A stretch of DNA of 64,000 nt from NCBI RefSeq assembly GCF_030409305.1, contig NZ_JAUFPQ010000017.1, forward strand, positions 132,106 to 196,105, in the 5' to 3' direction. The first letter of the stretch is position 1. Each line of letters starts with the position of its first letter. Below the pieces are notes generated by a model. That model ran no database searches. It was given only the letters and a program-made list of their open reading frames with translations, and had not been told where the DNA came from. Source of the DNA: Halomonas maura. GTDB lineage: Bacteria > Pseudomonadota > Gammaproteobacteria > Pseudomonadales > Halomonadaceae. Of this stretch, positions 30,769-41,693 are shown in pieces. The translations under genes and the position numbers were made by a program.

Positions 30769-32793
30769 ATGACAACGCCCGACACCGACACCCTCGCCAA
30801 CGCGCTGCGCGCCCTCGCCATGGACGCCGTGCAGCGGGCCGGCTCCGGCCACCCCGGCATGCCCATGGGCATGGCCGAGATCGCCGTCGCCCTGTGGCAC
30901 CGCCACCTGCGCCACAACCCGGCCAACCCCGACTGGCCCGACCGTGACCGCTTCGTGCTCAGCAACGGCCACGGCTCGATGCTGCTCTACGCCCTGCTGC
31001 ACCTGACCGGCTACGACCTCTCCAGCGACGACCTGGCCGCCTTCCGCCAGCTGTACAGCCGCACCCCGGGCCACCCGGAGCTCGGCTATACCCCCGGCGT
31101 CGAGACCACCACCGGCCCGCTGGGCCAGGGGCTGGCCAACGCCGTGGGCCTGGCGCTCGCCGAGCGCCTGCTGGCCGACGAGTTCAACCGCGATGGCTTC
31201 CCGCTGGTCGATCACCATACCTACGCCTTCGTCGGCGACGGCTGCCTGATGGAGGGCATCAGCCACGAGGCCGCCTCGCTGGCCGGCACCCTGGGGCTCG
31301 GCAAGCTGATCGTGCTCTACGACGACAACGGCATCTCCATCGACGGCGAGGTCGCGGGCTGGTTCACCGACGACACCGCGGGGCGCTTCGCCGCCTACGG
31401 CTGGCAGGTGATCCCCGCCGTCGATGGCCACGACGTGGCGGCCGTCGACGTCGCCATCGCCCGGGCCAAGGCCGACGACCGCCCCACCCTGATCGCCTGC
31501 CGAACCCTGATCGGCAAGGGCGCGCCCTCCAAGCAGGGCAGCCACGCCAGCCACGGCGCCCCGCTGGGCGATGCCGAGATCCGCGCCGCCCGCGAGGCCC
31601 TGGGCTGGCCCCACGCGCCCTTCGCGATCCCCGACGACGTGGCCGAGGCCTGGAGCGCCCGGGAACGCGGCGAACGCCACGAGGCCGCCTGGCAGGCAGG
31701 GTTCGCCCGCTACGCGACGGCCTACCCCGAGGCCGCCCGGGAGTTCGAGCGCCGCCTCGCCGGCGAGCTGCCGGCGGACTTCGCCGGCCAGGCCCGGCAA
31801 CGGCTCGAGGCGGTGGCCGAACGGGCGGAAACGCTCGCCACGCGCCAGGCCAGCCAGCAGGCGATCCAGGCCTTCGCCGCGGGGCTGCCGGAGCTGGTCG
31901 GCGGCTCCGCCGACCTGGCCGGCTCCAACCTGACGCTGTGGGAGGCGGCCCGCCCGGTCGGCCGCCATGGCGGCGGCAACTATGTGCACTACGGGGTGCG
32001 TGAATTCGGCATGGCCGCGGTCATCAACGGCCTGTGCCTGCACGGCGGCCTGCGGCCCTTCGGCGCTACCTTCCTGATGTTCTCCGAATACGCCCGCAAC
32101 GCCCTGCGCATGGCCGCGCTGATGAAGATCAACCCGATCTTCGTGTTCACCCACGACTCCATCGGCCTCGGCGAGGACGGCCCCACCCACCAGCCGGTGG
32201 AGCAGACCGCCACCCTGCGCCTGATGCCCAACATGGACGTCTGGCGCCCCTGTGACGCCAGCGAGACCCGCGTCGCCTGGCAGGCCGCCCTGGAGCACAC
32301 CACCACGCCCACCAGCCTGATCCTCAGCCGCCAGGCGCTGGCCGCCCAGCCCCGCGATGCCACGCAGCTGGCCGAGATCCGCCGCGGCGGCTACGTGCTC
32401 GCCCGGGAGGCCGGGCCGCTGGACCTGGTGCTGATCGCCACCGGCTCGGAGGTCGAACTGGCCGTCGAGGCCCGGACCCGGCTCGCCGGCGAGGGCGTGC
32501 AGGCCCGGGTGGTGTCGCTGCCCTCGACCTTCGCCTTCGATCGCCAGGACCGCGGCTACCGCGACGCCGTGCTGCCGCCCGGCGTGCCGCGCCTGGCGGT
32601 GGAGGCCGGGGTGACCGACTACTGGCGCAAGTACGTGGGCCTCGACGGCGACGTGGTGGGGCTCGACAGCTTCGGCGAGTCGGGCCCGGCCGACGCGCTG
32701 TATCGCCACTTCGGCCTCACCGCCGAGGCCGTCACCGCACGGGCCCGCCGACTGCTGGCCCCCACCCCCGCATCCCAGGAGGTACCCGCATGA
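30769..32793 (+). CDS. tkt: transketolase
   Basis: A 674-residue thiamine-diphosphate enzyme moving two-carbon units in the pentose phosphate pathway. The TPP motif begins [18 protein letters not shown] and ends in DDNGISIDG; the N-terminal [18 protein letters not shown] and the C-terminal pyrimidine domain around [15 protein letters not shown] are conserved. Full length. Its place after ribokinase suggests a dedicated copy for ribose use, perhaps besides a housekeeping enzyme elsewhere. It overlaps the transaldolase gene by 4 bases. Confidence 0.95.
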   Translation: MTTPDTDTLANALRALAMDAVQRAGSGHPGMPMGMAEIAVALWHRHLRHNPANPDWPDRDRFVLSNGHGSMLLYALLHLTGYDLSSDDLAAFRQLYSRTPGHPELGYTPGVETTTGPLGQGLANAVGLALAERLLADEFNRDGFPLVDHHTYAFVGDGCLMEGISHEAASLAGTLGLGKLIVLYDDNGISIDGEVAGWFTDDTAGRFAAYGWQVIPAVDGHDVAAVDVAIARAKADDRPTLIACRTLIGKGAPSKQGSHASHGAPLGDAEIRAAREALGWPHAPFAIPDDVAEAWSARERGERHEAAWQAGFARYATAYPEAAREFERRLAGELPADFAGQARQRLEAVAERAETLATRQASQQAIQAFAAGLPELVGGSADLAGSNLTLWEAARPVGRHGGGNYVHYGVREFGMAAVINGLCLHGGLRPFGATFLMFSEYARNALRMAALMKINPIFVFTHDSIGLGEDGPTHQPVEQTATLRLMPNMDVWRPCDASETRVAWQAALEHTTTPTSLILSRQALAAQPRDATQLAEIRRGGYVLAREAGPLDLVLIATGSEVELAVEARTRLAGEGVQARVVSLPSTFAFDRQDRGYRDAVLPPGVPRLAVEAGVTDYWRKYVGLDGDVVGLDSFGESGPADALYRHFGLTAEAVTARARRLLAPTPASQEVPA

Positions 32794-33857
32794 GTCGTCT
32801 GAGTCGCATCGCCGAATTCGGCCAGCAGGTCTGGCTGGACAACCTGTCGCGCCGGCTGCTCGAGAGCGGGCGCCTGGCCCGCTGGCTGGAGGAGGACGCC
32901 ATCGCCGGGGTCACCTCCAACCCGGCGATCTTCCACAAGGCCATCGCCGAGGACCCGCGCTACCGCGACGACCTGGCGCGCCTGCGCGACCGGGAGCCCG
33001 ACCCCGAGCGCCGCTTCGAGGCGCTGGTGCTGCCCGACATCCGCGCGGCCTGCGACCTGCTGCGCCCGCGCTTCGAGGCCAGCCAGGGCGAGGCGGGCTT
33101 CGTCAGCTTCGAGGTCTCGCCGCGCCTGGCCCAGGACCCGGACGCCACCCTGGCCGCCGCCGAGCGCCTGTGGGCCGCCATCGACCGGCCCAATGCCATG
33201 ATCAAGATTCCGGCCACCCGTGCCTGCCTGCCGGCGATCCGCGACGCCATCGCCGCCGGCCTCAACGTCAACGTCACCCTGATGTTCTCGCCGCGCCACC
33301 TCGACGAGGTCTTCGCGGCCTATCGCGACGGCCTGGCCGTCCGGCACGCCGCCGGCAAGCCGGTGGATCACATCCGTGCGGTGGCGAGCGTCTTCCTCAG
33401 CCGGGTGGACACCCTGGTCGACGCCATGCTGCCGGAGGCTGCCGCCCACCTGCGCGGGCACATCGCCGTGGCCTCGGCCAAGGCCGCCTACGCGCGCTGG
33501 CAGGCGACCTTCGGCGGCGAGGACTTCGCCGAGCTGCGCGCGGCCGGCGCCCATCCCCAGCGCTGCCTGTGGGCCAGCACCGGCACCAAGGACCCGGCCT
33601 ACTCCGACGTCATGTACGTGGAGGAGCTGATCGGCCCCGACACCGTCAACACCGTCCCCGACGCCACCCTGGCGGCCTTCGCCGACCACGGCGAGGCCGC
33701 CGAGACGCTGACCGCCGACCTGGCGACGGCCCACGAGCGGCTCGCCGAGCTGGCCGCCCTGGGCATCGACCTGGACGAGATCGGCGAGCGCCTGCAGCGC
33801 GAGGGCCTCGCGGCCTTCGACCAGGCCTACGACGAGCTGCTGCGCCTGGTCGACTGA
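32790..33857 (+). CDS. tal: transaldolase
   Basis: A 355-residue transaldolase that moves a dihydroxyacetone unit between sugar phosphates. The Schiff-base lysine is K139 in [10 protein letters not shown]; the early [14 protein letters not shown] and [10 protein letters not shown] are conserved. Length and sequence fit the longer actinobacterial/cyanobacterial-type Tal rather than E. coli TalB. Start overlaps tkt by ATGA, so translation is coupled. A hairpin terminator follows. Confidence 0.93.
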   Translation: MSRLSRIAEFGQQVWLDNLSRRLLESGRLARWLEEDAIAGVTSNPAIFHKAIAEDPRYRDDLARLRDREPDPERRFEALVLPDIRAACDLLRPRFEASQGEAGFVSFEVSPRLAQDPDATLAAAERLWAAIDRPNAMIKIPATRACLPAIRDAIAAGLNVNVTLMFSPRHLDEVFAAYRDGLAVRHAAGKPVDHIRAVASVFLSRVDTLVDAMLPEAAAHLRGHIAVASAKAAYARWQATFGGEDFAELRAAGAHPQRCLWASTGTKDPAYSDVMYVEELIGPDTVNTVPDATLAAFADHGEAAETLTADLATAHERLAELAALGIDLDEIGERLQREGLAAFDQAYDELLRLVD

Positions 33858-33928
33858 CCGGCCGGCCTTGCCGACATCATCACTCGATACAACGACAATA
33901 CGAGGAAACCATGTCGCATTCCCCACGC

Positions 33929-33952
33929 CTCGCCTCCCGGGCGGGAGGCGAG
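33929..33952. terminator. hairpin between convergent transaldolase and deoR genes
   Basis: CTCGCCTCCC/GGGAGGCGAG arms around GGGC, 72 bases after the tal stop and 34 bases from the deoR stop. No clear T-run. An SD-like GAGGAAACC and ATG (33911) precede it; the frame they open has no recognisable protein. Confidence 0.55.
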
Positions 33953-33985
33953 CTCCTCCACCGTGCGCCGCACGGGCCCGTCGCC

Positions 33986-34705
33986 TCACTCGGCGACGGG
34001 TTCCTCGGTGATCACCTCGTCGATGTCCTCGAGCCCAGCGAAGCGCGCCGGGCGCACCTGGCCCTGCTTGCTGGCATCGACCACCAGCACCCGGCGCTGG
34101 GCGGTGGCGATGGCGGCCTGCTTGGGCGCCACCTCGTGGAAGTGGAAGCAGCTGAGCCCCTGGCGCGGATGCACGCCGGCCGCCGACAGGAAGGCCTTGT
34201 TGAGACCGAAGGAGCGGATCGTCTCGGCCATGTCGTCGCTGGAAAAGGAGCGCGACGAGCCATGATAGACCCCGCCCAGCAGCCACAGCCGCACCCCCGG
34301 CCGGGCGCTGACCGCCTCGGCCACGTTGAGGGCATAGGTGACCACCGTCAGCGACAGGTCCTCGGGCAGGCTCAACGCCAGCGGCATCAGCGTGGTGCCG
34401 CAGTCGATGAACAGCGTATCGCCCTCCTCCAGGGTGGCCAGGGCCCGCTCGCACAGCCGGCGCTTGGCCTCGGCGTGCCGGTCGCGCTGCACGGCCAGGT
34501 CGTAGCCCGGCACCTGGCGGGGATCGTCGGCGCGCATCAGGTGGCCGCCGATCAGCACCAGTGCATCATCGGCTCCCGCCAGGTCGCGGCGGATGGTCAT
34601 CGCCGAGACCCCGCACAGCGCCGCCGCCTCGGCCAGCCGCAGGCTGCCGCCCTCGGCCAGGGCCTGTTGCAGGCGCGCCAGCCGCGCCGCACTTCGTTCG
34701 TTCAC
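33986..34705 (-). CDS. deoR: DeoR-family repressor of deoxynucleoside catabolism
   Basis: A 239-residue DeoR/GlpR-family regulator resembling E. coli DeoR over its whole length. The helix-turn-helix is LRLAEAAALCGVSAMTIRRDL and the sugar-phosphate-binding domain holds LFIDCGTTLMPLAL, LWLLGGVYHGSS, FLSAAGVHPRQGLSCFHF and VLVVDASKQGQVRPAR. It likely responds to deoxyribose 5-phosphate. The GTG at 34705 is preferred because AGAGG lies seven bases upstream; an in-frame ATG at 34735 lacks a ribosome site. It is divergent from tsx and the deo genes, with a DeoR-like operator between. Confidence 0.9.
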   Translation of the reverse strand: MNERSAARLARLQQALAEGGSLRLAEAAALCGVSAMTIRRDLAGADDALVLIGGHLMRADDPRQVPGYDLAVQRDRHAEAKRRLCERALATLEEGDTLFIDCGTTLMPLALSLPEDLSLTVVTYALNVAEAVSARPGVRLWLLGGVYHGSSRSFSSDDMAETIRSFGLNKAFLSAAGVHPRQGLSCFHFHEVAPKQAAIATAQRRVLVVDASKQGQVRPARFAGLEDIDEVITEEPVAE

Positions 34706-34792
34706 TCCGCTACCTCTCGCCTCTCGGGACGGCACTCGACGAGCCCTCGTCCGGTTGCGTTGACGCCGCCTCGATCTCGGGGTTGCGGCGCG

Positions 34793-34814
34793 AAATGTGA
34801 ATAAAATAACATTG
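34793..34814 (+). promoter_or_regulatory. CRP-like binding site upstream of tsx
   Basis: AAATGTGA-N6-TAACATTG matches the cAMP receptor protein consensus AAATGTGA-N6-TCACATTT at 14 of 16 defined positions. It lies in the divergent deoR-tsx region, 136 bp ahead of tsx. It overlaps the DeoR-like sites by a few bases, as in E. coli nucleoside operons under CRP/CytR/DeoR control. Spacing to a promoter is not established. Confidence 0.55.
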
Positions 34815-34833
34815 CCATGTTACTCGAATAACA
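34807..34833. promoter_or_regulatory. DeoR-like operator(s) in the deoR-tsx divergent region
   Basis: TGTTACTCGAATAACA at 34818-34833 has the same TGTTA-N6-TAACA arms as the E. coli DeoR operator TGTTAGAATTCTAACA. Overlapping it, TAACATTGCCATGTTA at 34807-34822 forms another dyad (TAACAT/ATGTTA). Their place between deoR and tsx fits repression of both directions. Confidence 0.7.
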
Positions 34834-34949
34834 GACACGTCGCTCATCCCCCGGCCCGACCGGGTTCACCTACCGACGTCGACGTGATCGTCCGTCCCCC
34901 TGAATACCCGGCGCATCACACGACAACAACACCAAGGAAAGCCGATTCC

Positions 34950-35783
34950 ATGCCGAACCACATGACGCCTCGTACCCTCGCGCCCCTGGCCGGCCTGCTG
35001 CTGGGCACCGCCGCGCTGCCCGCCGGCGCCGGCGACGACGCCTCGTCCTCGTCCTTCACCCCGCAGTGGTCGTTCGCCAACGCCTCGATCAACTACCTCG
35101 ACTGGTCCGACGGCACCGAGCAGCGCACCGCCAGCAACGCCGCCAAGGGCGACTTCTTCTACCTCGAGCTCGAGGGCGGCGCGGGCTTCGACTGGGGGGA
35201 GTTCTACGGATTCTACGATTTCGAGAACCCCCACAACGACACCCTCGAGGACGATACCCGCGACAACCGCCGCAGCGCCGCCAAGGTCACCTCGCATCTC
35301 TATCTGGGCGACTCGCCCTTCTCGCTCTACTTCCACGTCTACGACTTCCGCGACTACGGTTTCGACAGCGAGGAGCAGGATCGCATCGCCGGGCTGGGCT
35401 ATCGCCATACCTTCGCCAACGGGCTGTGGATCAAGCCCTTCCTCGGCAAGGCCTGGGTCGAGAGCGGCGACGGCGGCTACGACGGCGAGAACGGCTACAT
35501 GGCCGGCTGGGTGCTGGGCTACGACTTCGCGGCCTTCGGCGAGCGCTTCAGCCTGAGCAACTGGCACGAGCAGACCTTCGACCGCGACGACGACTACCTG
35601 CGCCAGAACTACGTCAACGGCCCGGCCGGCGGCGTCGGCACCAACGGCGCGGTGGCCCTGTGGTGGCACCCGACCGACACCATCACCGGCGGCGTGCAGT
35701 ATCGCTACTCGCACAACAAGCTGGGTACCGCCGACGACTATCAGAATGCGATGATCTACACCCTGAAGGTCAACTTCCTGTGA
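34950..35783 (+). CDS. tsx: Tsx/OmpK-type nucleoside-specific outer-membrane channel
   Basis: A 277-residue outer-membrane barrel of the OmpK/Tsx family, letting nucleosides across the outer membrane. The signal peptide spans about residues 1-29 (TLAPLAGLLLGTAALPAGA). Family blocks include SFANASINYLDW, FYGFYDFENPHND and IYTLKVNFL at the C-terminus with the terminal hydrophobic strand. The ATG at 34950 has AAGGAAAG upstream. First gene of the tsx-nupC-deoCABD-cdd operon, preceded by CRP- and DeoR-like sites. Confidence 0.88.
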   Translation: MPNHMTPRTLAPLAGLLLGTAALPAGAGDDASSSSFTPQWSFANASINYLDWSDGTEQRTASNAAKGDFFYLELEGGAGFDWGEFYGFYDFENPHNDTLEDDTRDNRRSAAKVTSHLYLGDSPFSLYFHVYDFRDYGFDSEEQDRIAGLGYRHTFANGLWIKPFLGKAWVESGDGGYDGENGYMAGWVLGYDFAAFGERFSLSNWHEQTFDRDDDYLRQNYVNGPAGGVGTNGAVALWWHPTDTITGGVQYRYSHNKLGTADDYQNAMIYTLKVNFL

Positions 35784-35858
35784 TGTACGACTGTTTGTGA
35801 GCCATCGCCGGTCATGAGGCCGTGACGTGCCCATGCCGCCAACCACAAGGACCTCCCC

Positions 35859-37127
35859 ATGACCTTGATCATGAGCGTGATCGGGATGGCGACGCTGATT
35901 GCCATCGCCCTGATCTTCTCCTCCAACCGCCGGGCGATCCGCCTGCGCACCGTGGGCGGCGCCTTCGCCATCCAGGCCGGCCTCGGCGCCTTCGTGCTCT
36001 ACGTGCCGGTGGGCCAGACGGTGCTCAAGACCGTCTCCGACGCCGTCAGCCAGGTGGTGCTCTACGCCAACGACGGCATCGACTTCCTGTTCGGTGGCCT
36101 GGCCAACGTCGAGTCCGTGGGCTTCGTGTTCGCCATCAAGGTGCTGCCGGTCATCATCTTCTTCTCGTCGCTGACCGCGGTGCTCTACTACCTCGGCATC
36201 ATGCAGTGGGTGATCCGCATCCTCGGCGGCGCCCTGCAGAAGGCGCTCGGCACCTCGCGCACCGAGTCGCTCTCGGCCACCGCCAACATCTTCGTCGGCC
36301 AGACCGAGGCGCCGCTGGTGGTGCGCCCCTTCATCGCCCGCATGACCCCCTCCCAGCTGTTCGCGGTGATGTGCGGCGGCCTGGCCTCGGTGGCCGGCTC
36401 GGTGCTGGCCGGCTACGCCGCGCTGGGCATCCCCATGGAGTACCTGGTGGCCGCCTCCTTCATGGCCGCCCCCGGCGGGCTGCTGTTCGCCAAGCTGCTG
36501 ATGCCCGAGACCGAGACCGCGAACGATGACATGGCCGAGGCGGAGGAACGCCTCGACGCCGAGGAGCACCATCCCAGCAACGTGCTGGACGCCGCGGCCG
36601 CCGGGGCCTCCTCGGGCCTTTCCCTGGCCGCCAACGTCGGCGCCATGCTGCTGGCCTTCATCGGCCTGATCGCCCTGCTCAACGGCCTGATCGGCGGGGT
36701 CGGCGGCTGGTTCGGCGTGGAGTCGCTGAGCCTGGAGCTGATCCTCGGCTGGCTGTTCTCGCCGCTGGCCTTCCTGCTCGGCGTGCCCTGGGAGGAGGCG
36801 ACGCTGGCCGGCTCCTTCATCGGCCAGAAGCTGGTGGTCAACGAGTTCGTCGCCTATATCAACCTGGCGCCCTACATCGACGGCGAGCGGGTGGTCGCCG
36901 CCACCGGCGAGGCGATGTCGGCCCACACCACGGCGATCCTGTCCTTCGCGCTGTGCGGCTTCGCCAACCTGTCGTCCATCGCCATCCTGCTCGGGGGCCT
37001 GGGCAGCATCGCCCCGAGCCGGCGCCACGAGATCGCGCGGTTTGGCATCAAGGCCGTGCTGGCCGGTACCCTGTCCAATCTGATGTCCGCCACCCTCGCC
37101 GGCTTCTTCCTCGCGCTGGGCGCCTGA
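35859..37127 (+). CDS. nupC: NupC-family concentrative nucleoside transporter
   Basis: A 422-residue CNT-family symporter bringing nucleosides through the inner membrane with H+ or Na+. Conserved stretches include [57 protein letters not shown] and NEFVAYINL. The length and the roughly ten hydrophobic segments suit CNT proteins. Between residues about 220-245 is a charged cytoplasmic loop ([13 protein letters not shown]). It follows tsx by 75 bases and would pass incoming nucleosides to the deo enzymes. Confidence 0.92.
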   Translation: MTLIMSVIGMATLIAIALIFSSNRRAIRLRTVGGAFAIQAGLGAFVLYVPVGQTVLKTVSDAVSQVVLYANDGIDFLFGGLANVESVGFVFAIKVLPVIIFFSSLTAVLYYLGIMQWVIRILGGALQKALGTSRTESLSATANIFVGQTEAPLVVRPFIARMTPSQLFAVMCGGLASVAGSVLAGYAALGIPMEYLVAASFMAAPGGLLFAKLLMPETETANDDMAEAEERLDAEEHHPSNVLDAAAAGASSGLSLAANVGAMLLAFIGLIALLNGLIGGVGGWFGVESLSLELILGWLFSPLAFLLGVPWEEATLAGSFIGQKLVVNEFVAYINLAPYIDGERVVAATGEAMSAHTTAILSFALCGFANLSSIAILLGGLGSIAPSRRHEIARFGIKAVLAGTLSNLMSATLAGFFLALGA

Positions 37128-37139
37128 GGAGTCGGCACG

Positions 37140-37161
37140 CGCCGCGGCCAACGCCGCGGCG
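37140..37161 (+). other. intercistronic hairpin between nupC and deoC
   Basis: CGCCGCGGC and GCCGCGGCG surround CAAC, just after the nupC stop and 28 bases before deoC. Within an operon such a structure may stabilise the upstream mRNA or lower downstream expression. Confidence 0.5.
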
Positions 37162-37189
37162 TTCCCATTTCCCTTTACAGGACGATCCC

Positions 37190-37966
37190 ATGACCGATCT
37201 GCAACGCGCTGCCCGCCAGGCGCTCTCGCTGATGGACCTCACCAGCCTCAACGACGACGACACCGATGCCGCCATCGAGGCGCTGTGCCAGCGGGCCAAG
37301 ACCCCGGTGGGCACGCCGGCGGCGGTCTGCGTCTACCCCAACTTCATCGTCCCGGCCCGCCGGGCGCTCACCGCCCACCGCCTCAACGACACGGTGAAGA
37401 TCGCCACGGTGGCCAACTTTCCCCACGGCGACGCCGACGTCATGGGCGCCGCGCGCGAGACCCGCGAAGCCGTGGCCTCCGGGGCCGACGAGGTCGACGT
37501 GGTCTTCCCCTACCGCGCCCTGCTGGCGGGCGACGAGGCCGTGGGCCAGGAGCTGGTCGAGATGTGCAAGGCGGCCTGCGGCGACAAGACCCTCAAGGTG
37601 ATCCTCGAGACCGGCGAGCTCGAGGACCCGGCGCTGATCCGCCGTGCCGCGGAGCTCGCGGTCGCCGGCGGCGCCGACTTCCTCAAGACCTCCACCGGCA
37701 AGGTGGCGGTGAACGCCACCCTGGAGGCCGCCCAGATCCTCCTCGAGGTGATCCGCGACAGCGACCGCGACGTGGGCTTCAAGGCCGCCGGCGGGGTGCG
37801 CTCCGCCGAGGATGCCGAGGCCTACCTGGCCCTGGCCGAGCGCCTGATGGGCGCGGCCTGGATCACCCCGGCCCACTTCCGCTTCGGCGCCTCGGGCCTG
37901 CTCGACGACCTGCTGGTCACCCTCGGCCTGGCGGGTGGCGTCGCCGCTCCCGAGGCGAGCTACTGA
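37190..37966 (+). CDS. deoC: deoxyribose-phosphate aldolase
   Basis: A 258-residue class I aldolase splitting 2-deoxyribose 5-phosphate to glyceraldehyde 3-phosphate and acetaldehyde. The Schiff-base lysine is K166 in [10 protein letters not shown], with a second conserved lysine in [20 protein letters not shown] and [13 protein letters not shown] are family blocks. Length matches E. coli DeoC (259). The next gene begins within TGATG at its stop, implying coupled translation. Confidence 0.96.
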   Translation: MTDLQRAARQALSLMDLTSLNDDDTDAAIEALCQRAKTPVGTPAAVCVYPNFIVPARRALTAHRLNDTVKIATVANFPHGDADVMGAARETREAVASGADEVDVVFPYRALLAGDEAVGQELVEMCKAACGDKTLKVILETGELEDPALIRRAAELAVAGGADFLKTSTGKVAVNATLEAAQILLEVIRDSDRDVGFKAAGGVRSAEDAEAYLALAERLMGAAWITPAHFRFGASGLLDDLLVTLGLAGGVAAPEASY

Positions 37967-39294
37967 TGCTGCCCCAGGAGGCCATCCGCGCCAAGCGCGA
38001 CGGCCAGCGCCTGGACACCGCGACGATCCACGACCTGGTCGCCGGCATCGGTGACGGCGGCCTCGGCGACGCCCAGGTCGGCGCGCTGGCCATGGCCATC
38101 TATCTCAGGGGCATGGACGCCGCCGAGACCGTGGCGCTGACCGAGGCCGTCCGCGACTCCGGCGAGGTGTTGGACTGGGCCGGGCTCGACCTGCCCGGCC
38201 CGGTGCTCGACAAGCATTCCACCGGCGGCGTCGGCGATCTCGTCTCGCTGGTGCTCGGTCCCTGGGTCGCCGCCTGCGGCGGCCATGTGCCGATGATCTC
38301 CGGGCGCGGCCTGGGCCACACCGGCGGCACCCTGGACAAGCTCGAGGCGATCCCCGGCTACTCGGTCACGCCGGACACCGCCACCTTCCGCCGCCTGGTC
38401 AGGGACGTCGGCGTGGCGATCATCGGCCAGACCGGCGAGCTGGCCCCGGCCGACAAGCGCCTCTATGCGGTGCGCGACGTCACCGCCACCGTGGAATCGC
38501 TGCCGCTGATCGTCTCCTCGATCCTCGGCAAGAAGCTCGCCTGCGGCCTCGATGCCCTGGTGATGGACGTCAAGGTCGGCAGCGGCGCCTTCATGCCCAC
38601 CGTAGAAGCATCCCGAGAGCTCGCTACCACCATCGCCGAGGTGGCGAGCCGTGCCGGCACGCCGACCACGGCGCTGCTCACCGACATGAGCCAGCCGCTG
38701 GCGCCCTGCGCCGGCAATGCCGTGGAGGTCCGCGAGGCCCTGGCGGTGCTCACCGGCGAGCGCCGCGATGGCCGCCTGCTGGAGGTGACCCGCACCCTGG
38801 CCGCGGAGACGCTGCTGGCCGGCGGGCTGGCCGCGGATCGCCACAGCGCCCTGGCCCGTCTCGACGAGCGCCTGGCCTCCGGCGCGGCCGCCGAGCGCTT
38901 CGCGCGCATGGTGGCCGGCCTCGGCGGGCCGGCCGACCTGCTCGAGGCCGTTGACCGCCATCTGCCCACCGCCCCGGTGGTGCGCGAGATCCGCGCCGAG
39001 CGCAGCGGCTACCTGCGCACCTTCGACACCCGGGCGCTGGGCATGGCGGTGGTGGAGCTGGGCGGCGGGCGCCGTGCGCCCAAGGACGCCATCGACCCGG
39101 CCGTGGGCCTGGCCGATATCGCCGCGCTGGGCGAGCGGGTGGCGGCCGGCCAGCCCCTGGCGATGATCCATGCCAGAAGCGAGCAGGAGGCCGAGCGCGC
39201 CGAGCAGCGGCTGCGCGGTGCCATCGAGATCGGCGAGACGGCCCTTGCCGAACCTACACTGATACACGACGTCATTCGTCGGGAGGCCCCATGA
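37966..39294 (+). CDS. deoA: thymidine phosphorylase
   Basis: A 442-residue homodimeric phosphorylase cleaving thymidine and deoxyuridine to base and deoxyribose 1-phosphate. The pyrimidine phosphorylase signature [18 protein letters not shown] starts near residue 112, preceded by [14 protein letters not shown] for phosphate binding. The full N-terminal alpha and C-terminal alpha/beta domains are present. Start overlaps the deoC stop by one base and its stop overlaps deoB by 4 bases. Confidence 0.96.
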   Translation: MLPQEAIRAKRDGQRLDTATIHDLVAGIGDGGLGDAQVGALAMAIYLRGMDAAETVALTEAVRDSGEVLDWAGLDLPGPVLDKHSTGGVGDLVSLVLGPWVAACGGHVPMISGRGLGHTGGTLDKLEAIPGYSVTPDTATFRRLVRDVGVAIIGQTGELAPADKRLYAVRDVTATVESLPLIVSSILGKKLACGLDALVMDVKVGSGAFMPTVEASRELATTIAEVASRAGTPTTALLTDMSQPLAPCAGNAVEVREALAVLTGERRDGRLLEVTRTLAAETLLAGGLAADRHSALARLDERLASGAAAERFARMVAGLGGPADLLEAVDRHLPTAPVVREIRAERSGYLRTFDTRALGMAVVELGGGRRAPKDAIDPAVGLADIAALGERVAAGQPLAMIHARSEQEAERAEQRLRGAIEIGETALAEPTLIHDVIRREAP

Positions 39295-40535
39295 CCCGCG
39301 CCCTCGTGCTCGTCCTCGATTCCTTCGGCATCGGCGCCACCCCGGATGCCCCGGCCTTCGGCGATGCCGGGGCCGATACCCTGGGCCATATCGCCGCGGC
39401 CTGTGCCCGGGGCGAAGCGGATAGTGCCGAACGCCATGGCCCGCTCGCGCTGCCGAACCTCGGCCGCCTGGGGCTCTTCCACGCCCACCGCGAGAGCACC
39501 GGCGACTGGGCCGAGGGGGTCACCCCGCCCGACGCCGTGACCGGCGCCTATGGCCACGCCCGCGAGCTCTCCTCGGGCAAGGACACCCCCTCCGGGCACT
39601 GGGAGCTCGCCGGGGTGCCGGTGCGCTTCGAGTGGGGCTACTTCCTGGAGCGCGAGCACAGCTTCCCGCCGGCGCTGCTCGAGGCGCTGGTCCGGGAGGC
39701 CGGGCTGCCCGGCGTGCTCGGCGACTGCCACGCCTCCGGCACCGAGATCATCGCCCGCCTCGGCGAGGAGCACCGGCGCACCGGCCAGCCCATCGTCTAC
39801 ACCTCGGCGGATTCGGTGTTCCAGATCGCCGCCCACGAGGAGGCCTTCGGGCTGGCAAGGCTCTACGAGGTCTGCGAGATCGCCCGGCGCCTGCTCGAGC
39901 CCTACAACATCGGCCGGGTGATCGCCCGCCCCTTCACCGGCGATGACGCCGCCAGCTTCACCCGCACCGCCGCGCGCCGGGACTACAGCGTCGAGCCGCC
40001 TGCGCCCACGGTGCTGCAGCGCCTGCATGACGATGGCGGCCAGGTGGTGGCGATCGGCAAGATCGCCGACATCTACGCCCACTGCGGCATCTCGCAGACG
40101 ATCAAGGCCAGCGGTCACGACGCCCTGTTCGACGCCACCCTGGCGGCGCTCGAGGTGGCCGGGGAGCGCACCCTGATCATGACCAACTTCGTCGACTTCG
40201 ACATGGTCTATGGCCACCGCCGCGACGTGGCCGGCTACGCCGCCGCCCTGGAGGCCTTCGACGCCCGGCTGCCCGAGCTGCTCGGGCGCCTGGCCCCCGA
40301 CGACCTGCTGGTGCTCACCGCCGATCACGGCTGCGACCCCACCTGGACCGGCACCGACCACACCCGCGAGCACGTGCCCGTGCTGGCCGTGGGCGCGGGG
40401 CTCGCCGCCGGCTCGCTCGGCGCGCGCGCCAGCTTCGCCGACATCGGCCAGAGCCTGGCCGAGCACTTCGGCCTGCCGCCCATGGACGACGGCGAGAGCT
40501 TCCTGCCGGCCCGTCCCCACCAAGGAGACCAATAA
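39291..40535 (+). CDS. deoB: phosphopentomutase
   Basis: A 414-residue Mn-dependent phosphopentomutase of the alkaline phosphatase superfamily, converting (deoxy)ribose 1-phosphate to the 5-phosphate. Metal ligands are visible in [13 protein letters not shown] at the N-terminus and [22 protein letters not shown] near the C-terminus (interrupted for length). The ATGA overlap with deoA and one-base overlap with deoD show tight operon structure. It links the phosphorylases to deoC. Confidence 0.96.
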   Translation: MTRALVLVLDSFGIGATPDAPAFGDAGADTLGHIAAACARGEADSAERHGPLALPNLGRLGLFHAHRESTGDWAEGVTPPDAVTGAYGHARELSSGKDTPSGHWELAGVPVRFEWGYFLEREHSFPPALLEALVREAGLPGVLGDCHASGTEIIARLGEEHRRTGQPIVYTSADSVFQIAAHEEAFGLARLYEVCEIARRLLEPYNIGRVIARPFTGDDAASFTRTAARRDYSVEPPAPTVLQRLHDDGGQVVAIGKIADIYAHCGISQTIKASGHDALFDATLAALEVAGERTLIMTNFVDFDMVYGHRRDVAGYAAALEAFDARLPELLGRLAPDDLLVLTADHGCDPTWTGTDHTREHVPVLAVGAGLAAGSLGARASFADIGQSLAEHFGLPPMDDGESFLPARPHQGDQ

Positions 40536-41269
40536 TGGCGACACCCCATATCCAGGCCGCCCGCGGCGACTTCGCCGATACCGTGCTGATGCCCGGCGAC
40601 CCGATCCGCGCCAGGTACATCGCCGAGACCTTCCTCGAGGATGCCCGCTGCATCAACGAGGTGCGCAACATGTACGGCTACACCGGCACCTACCGGGGCC
40701 GCGAGATCTCGGTGATGGGCCATGGCATGGGCATCCCCTCGGTGTCGATCTACGCCAAGGAGCTGATCACCGACTACGACGTCAAGCGGCTGATCCGGGT
40801 CGGCTCCTGCGGGGCGGTCCGTGACGACGTGGCGGTGCGCGACGTGGTGATCGGCCTGGGCGCGAGCACCGACTCCGGCGTCAACCGCACCCGCTTCCGC
40901 GGCCACGACTTCGCCGCCATCGCCGACTTCGATCTCACCCGCCACGCCGTGGATGCCGCCGCGGCCCAGGGCGTGCCGGTGAAGGTGGGCAACCTCTTCT
41001 CGGCGGACCTGTTCTACAACCCGGACACCGAACTGGTCGAGACCCTGCGCCGCTACGGCATCGTCGGCGTGGAGATGGAGGCCGCCGGCCTCTATGGCGT
41101 GGCCGCCGAGTTCGGCGCCCGGGCCGCGACCATCTGCACGGTCTCCGACCACATCGTCAAGGGCGACTCGCTGTCCAGCGAGCAGCGCGCCACCACCTTC
41201 GACGAGATGATGACCATCGCCCTGGACAGCGTGCTGCGCGACGACGCGGCCGGGGGGGCCGGCGCATGA
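40535..41269 (+). CDS. deoD: purine-nucleoside phosphorylase, DeoD type
   Basis: A 244-residue hexameric-type purine nucleoside phosphorylase. Blocks typical of DeoD are [43 protein letters not shown] and [19 protein letters not shown]. It phosphorolyses purine (deoxy)ribonucleosides. Length matches E. coli DeoD (239). It overlaps cdd by 4 bases downstream. Confidence 0.96.
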   Translation: MATPHIQAARGDFADTVLMPGDPIRARYIAETFLEDARCINEVRNMYGYTGTYRGREISVMGHGMGIPSVSIYAKELITDYDVKRLIRVGSCGAVRDDVAVRDVVIGLGASTDSGVNRTRFRGHDFAAIADFDLTRHAVDAAAAQGVPVKVGNLFSADLFYNPDTELVETLRRYGIVGVEMEAAGLYGVAAEFGARAATICTVSDHIVKGDSLSSEQRATTFDEMMTIALDSVLRDDAAGGAGA

Positions 41270-41691
41270 GCGGCGAGATCGAGGCGGGGATCGTCGAGGC
41301 GTTGATCGAGGTGCGCGACCGCGCCTATGCGCCCTACTCCCACCACCCGGTGGGCGCCCTGGTGGTCAGCGAGAGCGGCACCCGCTATGCCGGCGCCAAT
41401 GTCGAGGTGGCTCACTACAAGGGACTGTGCGCCGAGGCCTCGGCCATCGCCGCCATGGCCAGCGCCGGCGAGCGCGAGCTGCGCGAGGTCTACGTGATCG
41501 GCCCGGGCCAGCACCTGTGCACACCCTGCGGCGACTGTCGCCAGCGCATCCGCGAGTTCGCCACCCCGGCGACGCGGATCCGCGTGGTCGACGCCGAGGG
41601 TCGGCTGCTGCGCCGCTACACCATGGACGAGCTGCTGCCGGACTCCTTCGGCCCTGAGAACCTGGGCCGCGAGTCGGCGATGGACACCTGA
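41266..41691 (+). CDS. cdd: cytidine deaminase, short tetrameric type
   Basis: A 141-residue zinc enzyme deaminating cytidine and deoxycytidine to uridine forms. The zinc ligands and catalytic glutamate are in GLCAEASAI and [13 protein letters not shown], so all three ligands are cysteines as in the small homotetrameric class. [14 protein letters not shown] fits the ANVE-type substrate loop with a histidine-tyrosine replacement. Last gene of the tsx-deo operon, ended by a strong hairpin. Confidence 0.94.
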   Translation: MSGEIEAGIVEALIEVRDRAYAPYSHHPVGALVVSESGTRYAGANVEVAHYKGLCAEASAIAAMASAGERELREVYVIGPGQHLCTPCGDCRQRIREFATPATRIRVVDAEGRLLRRYTMDELLPDSFGPENLGRESAMDT

Positions 41692-41693
41692 GC

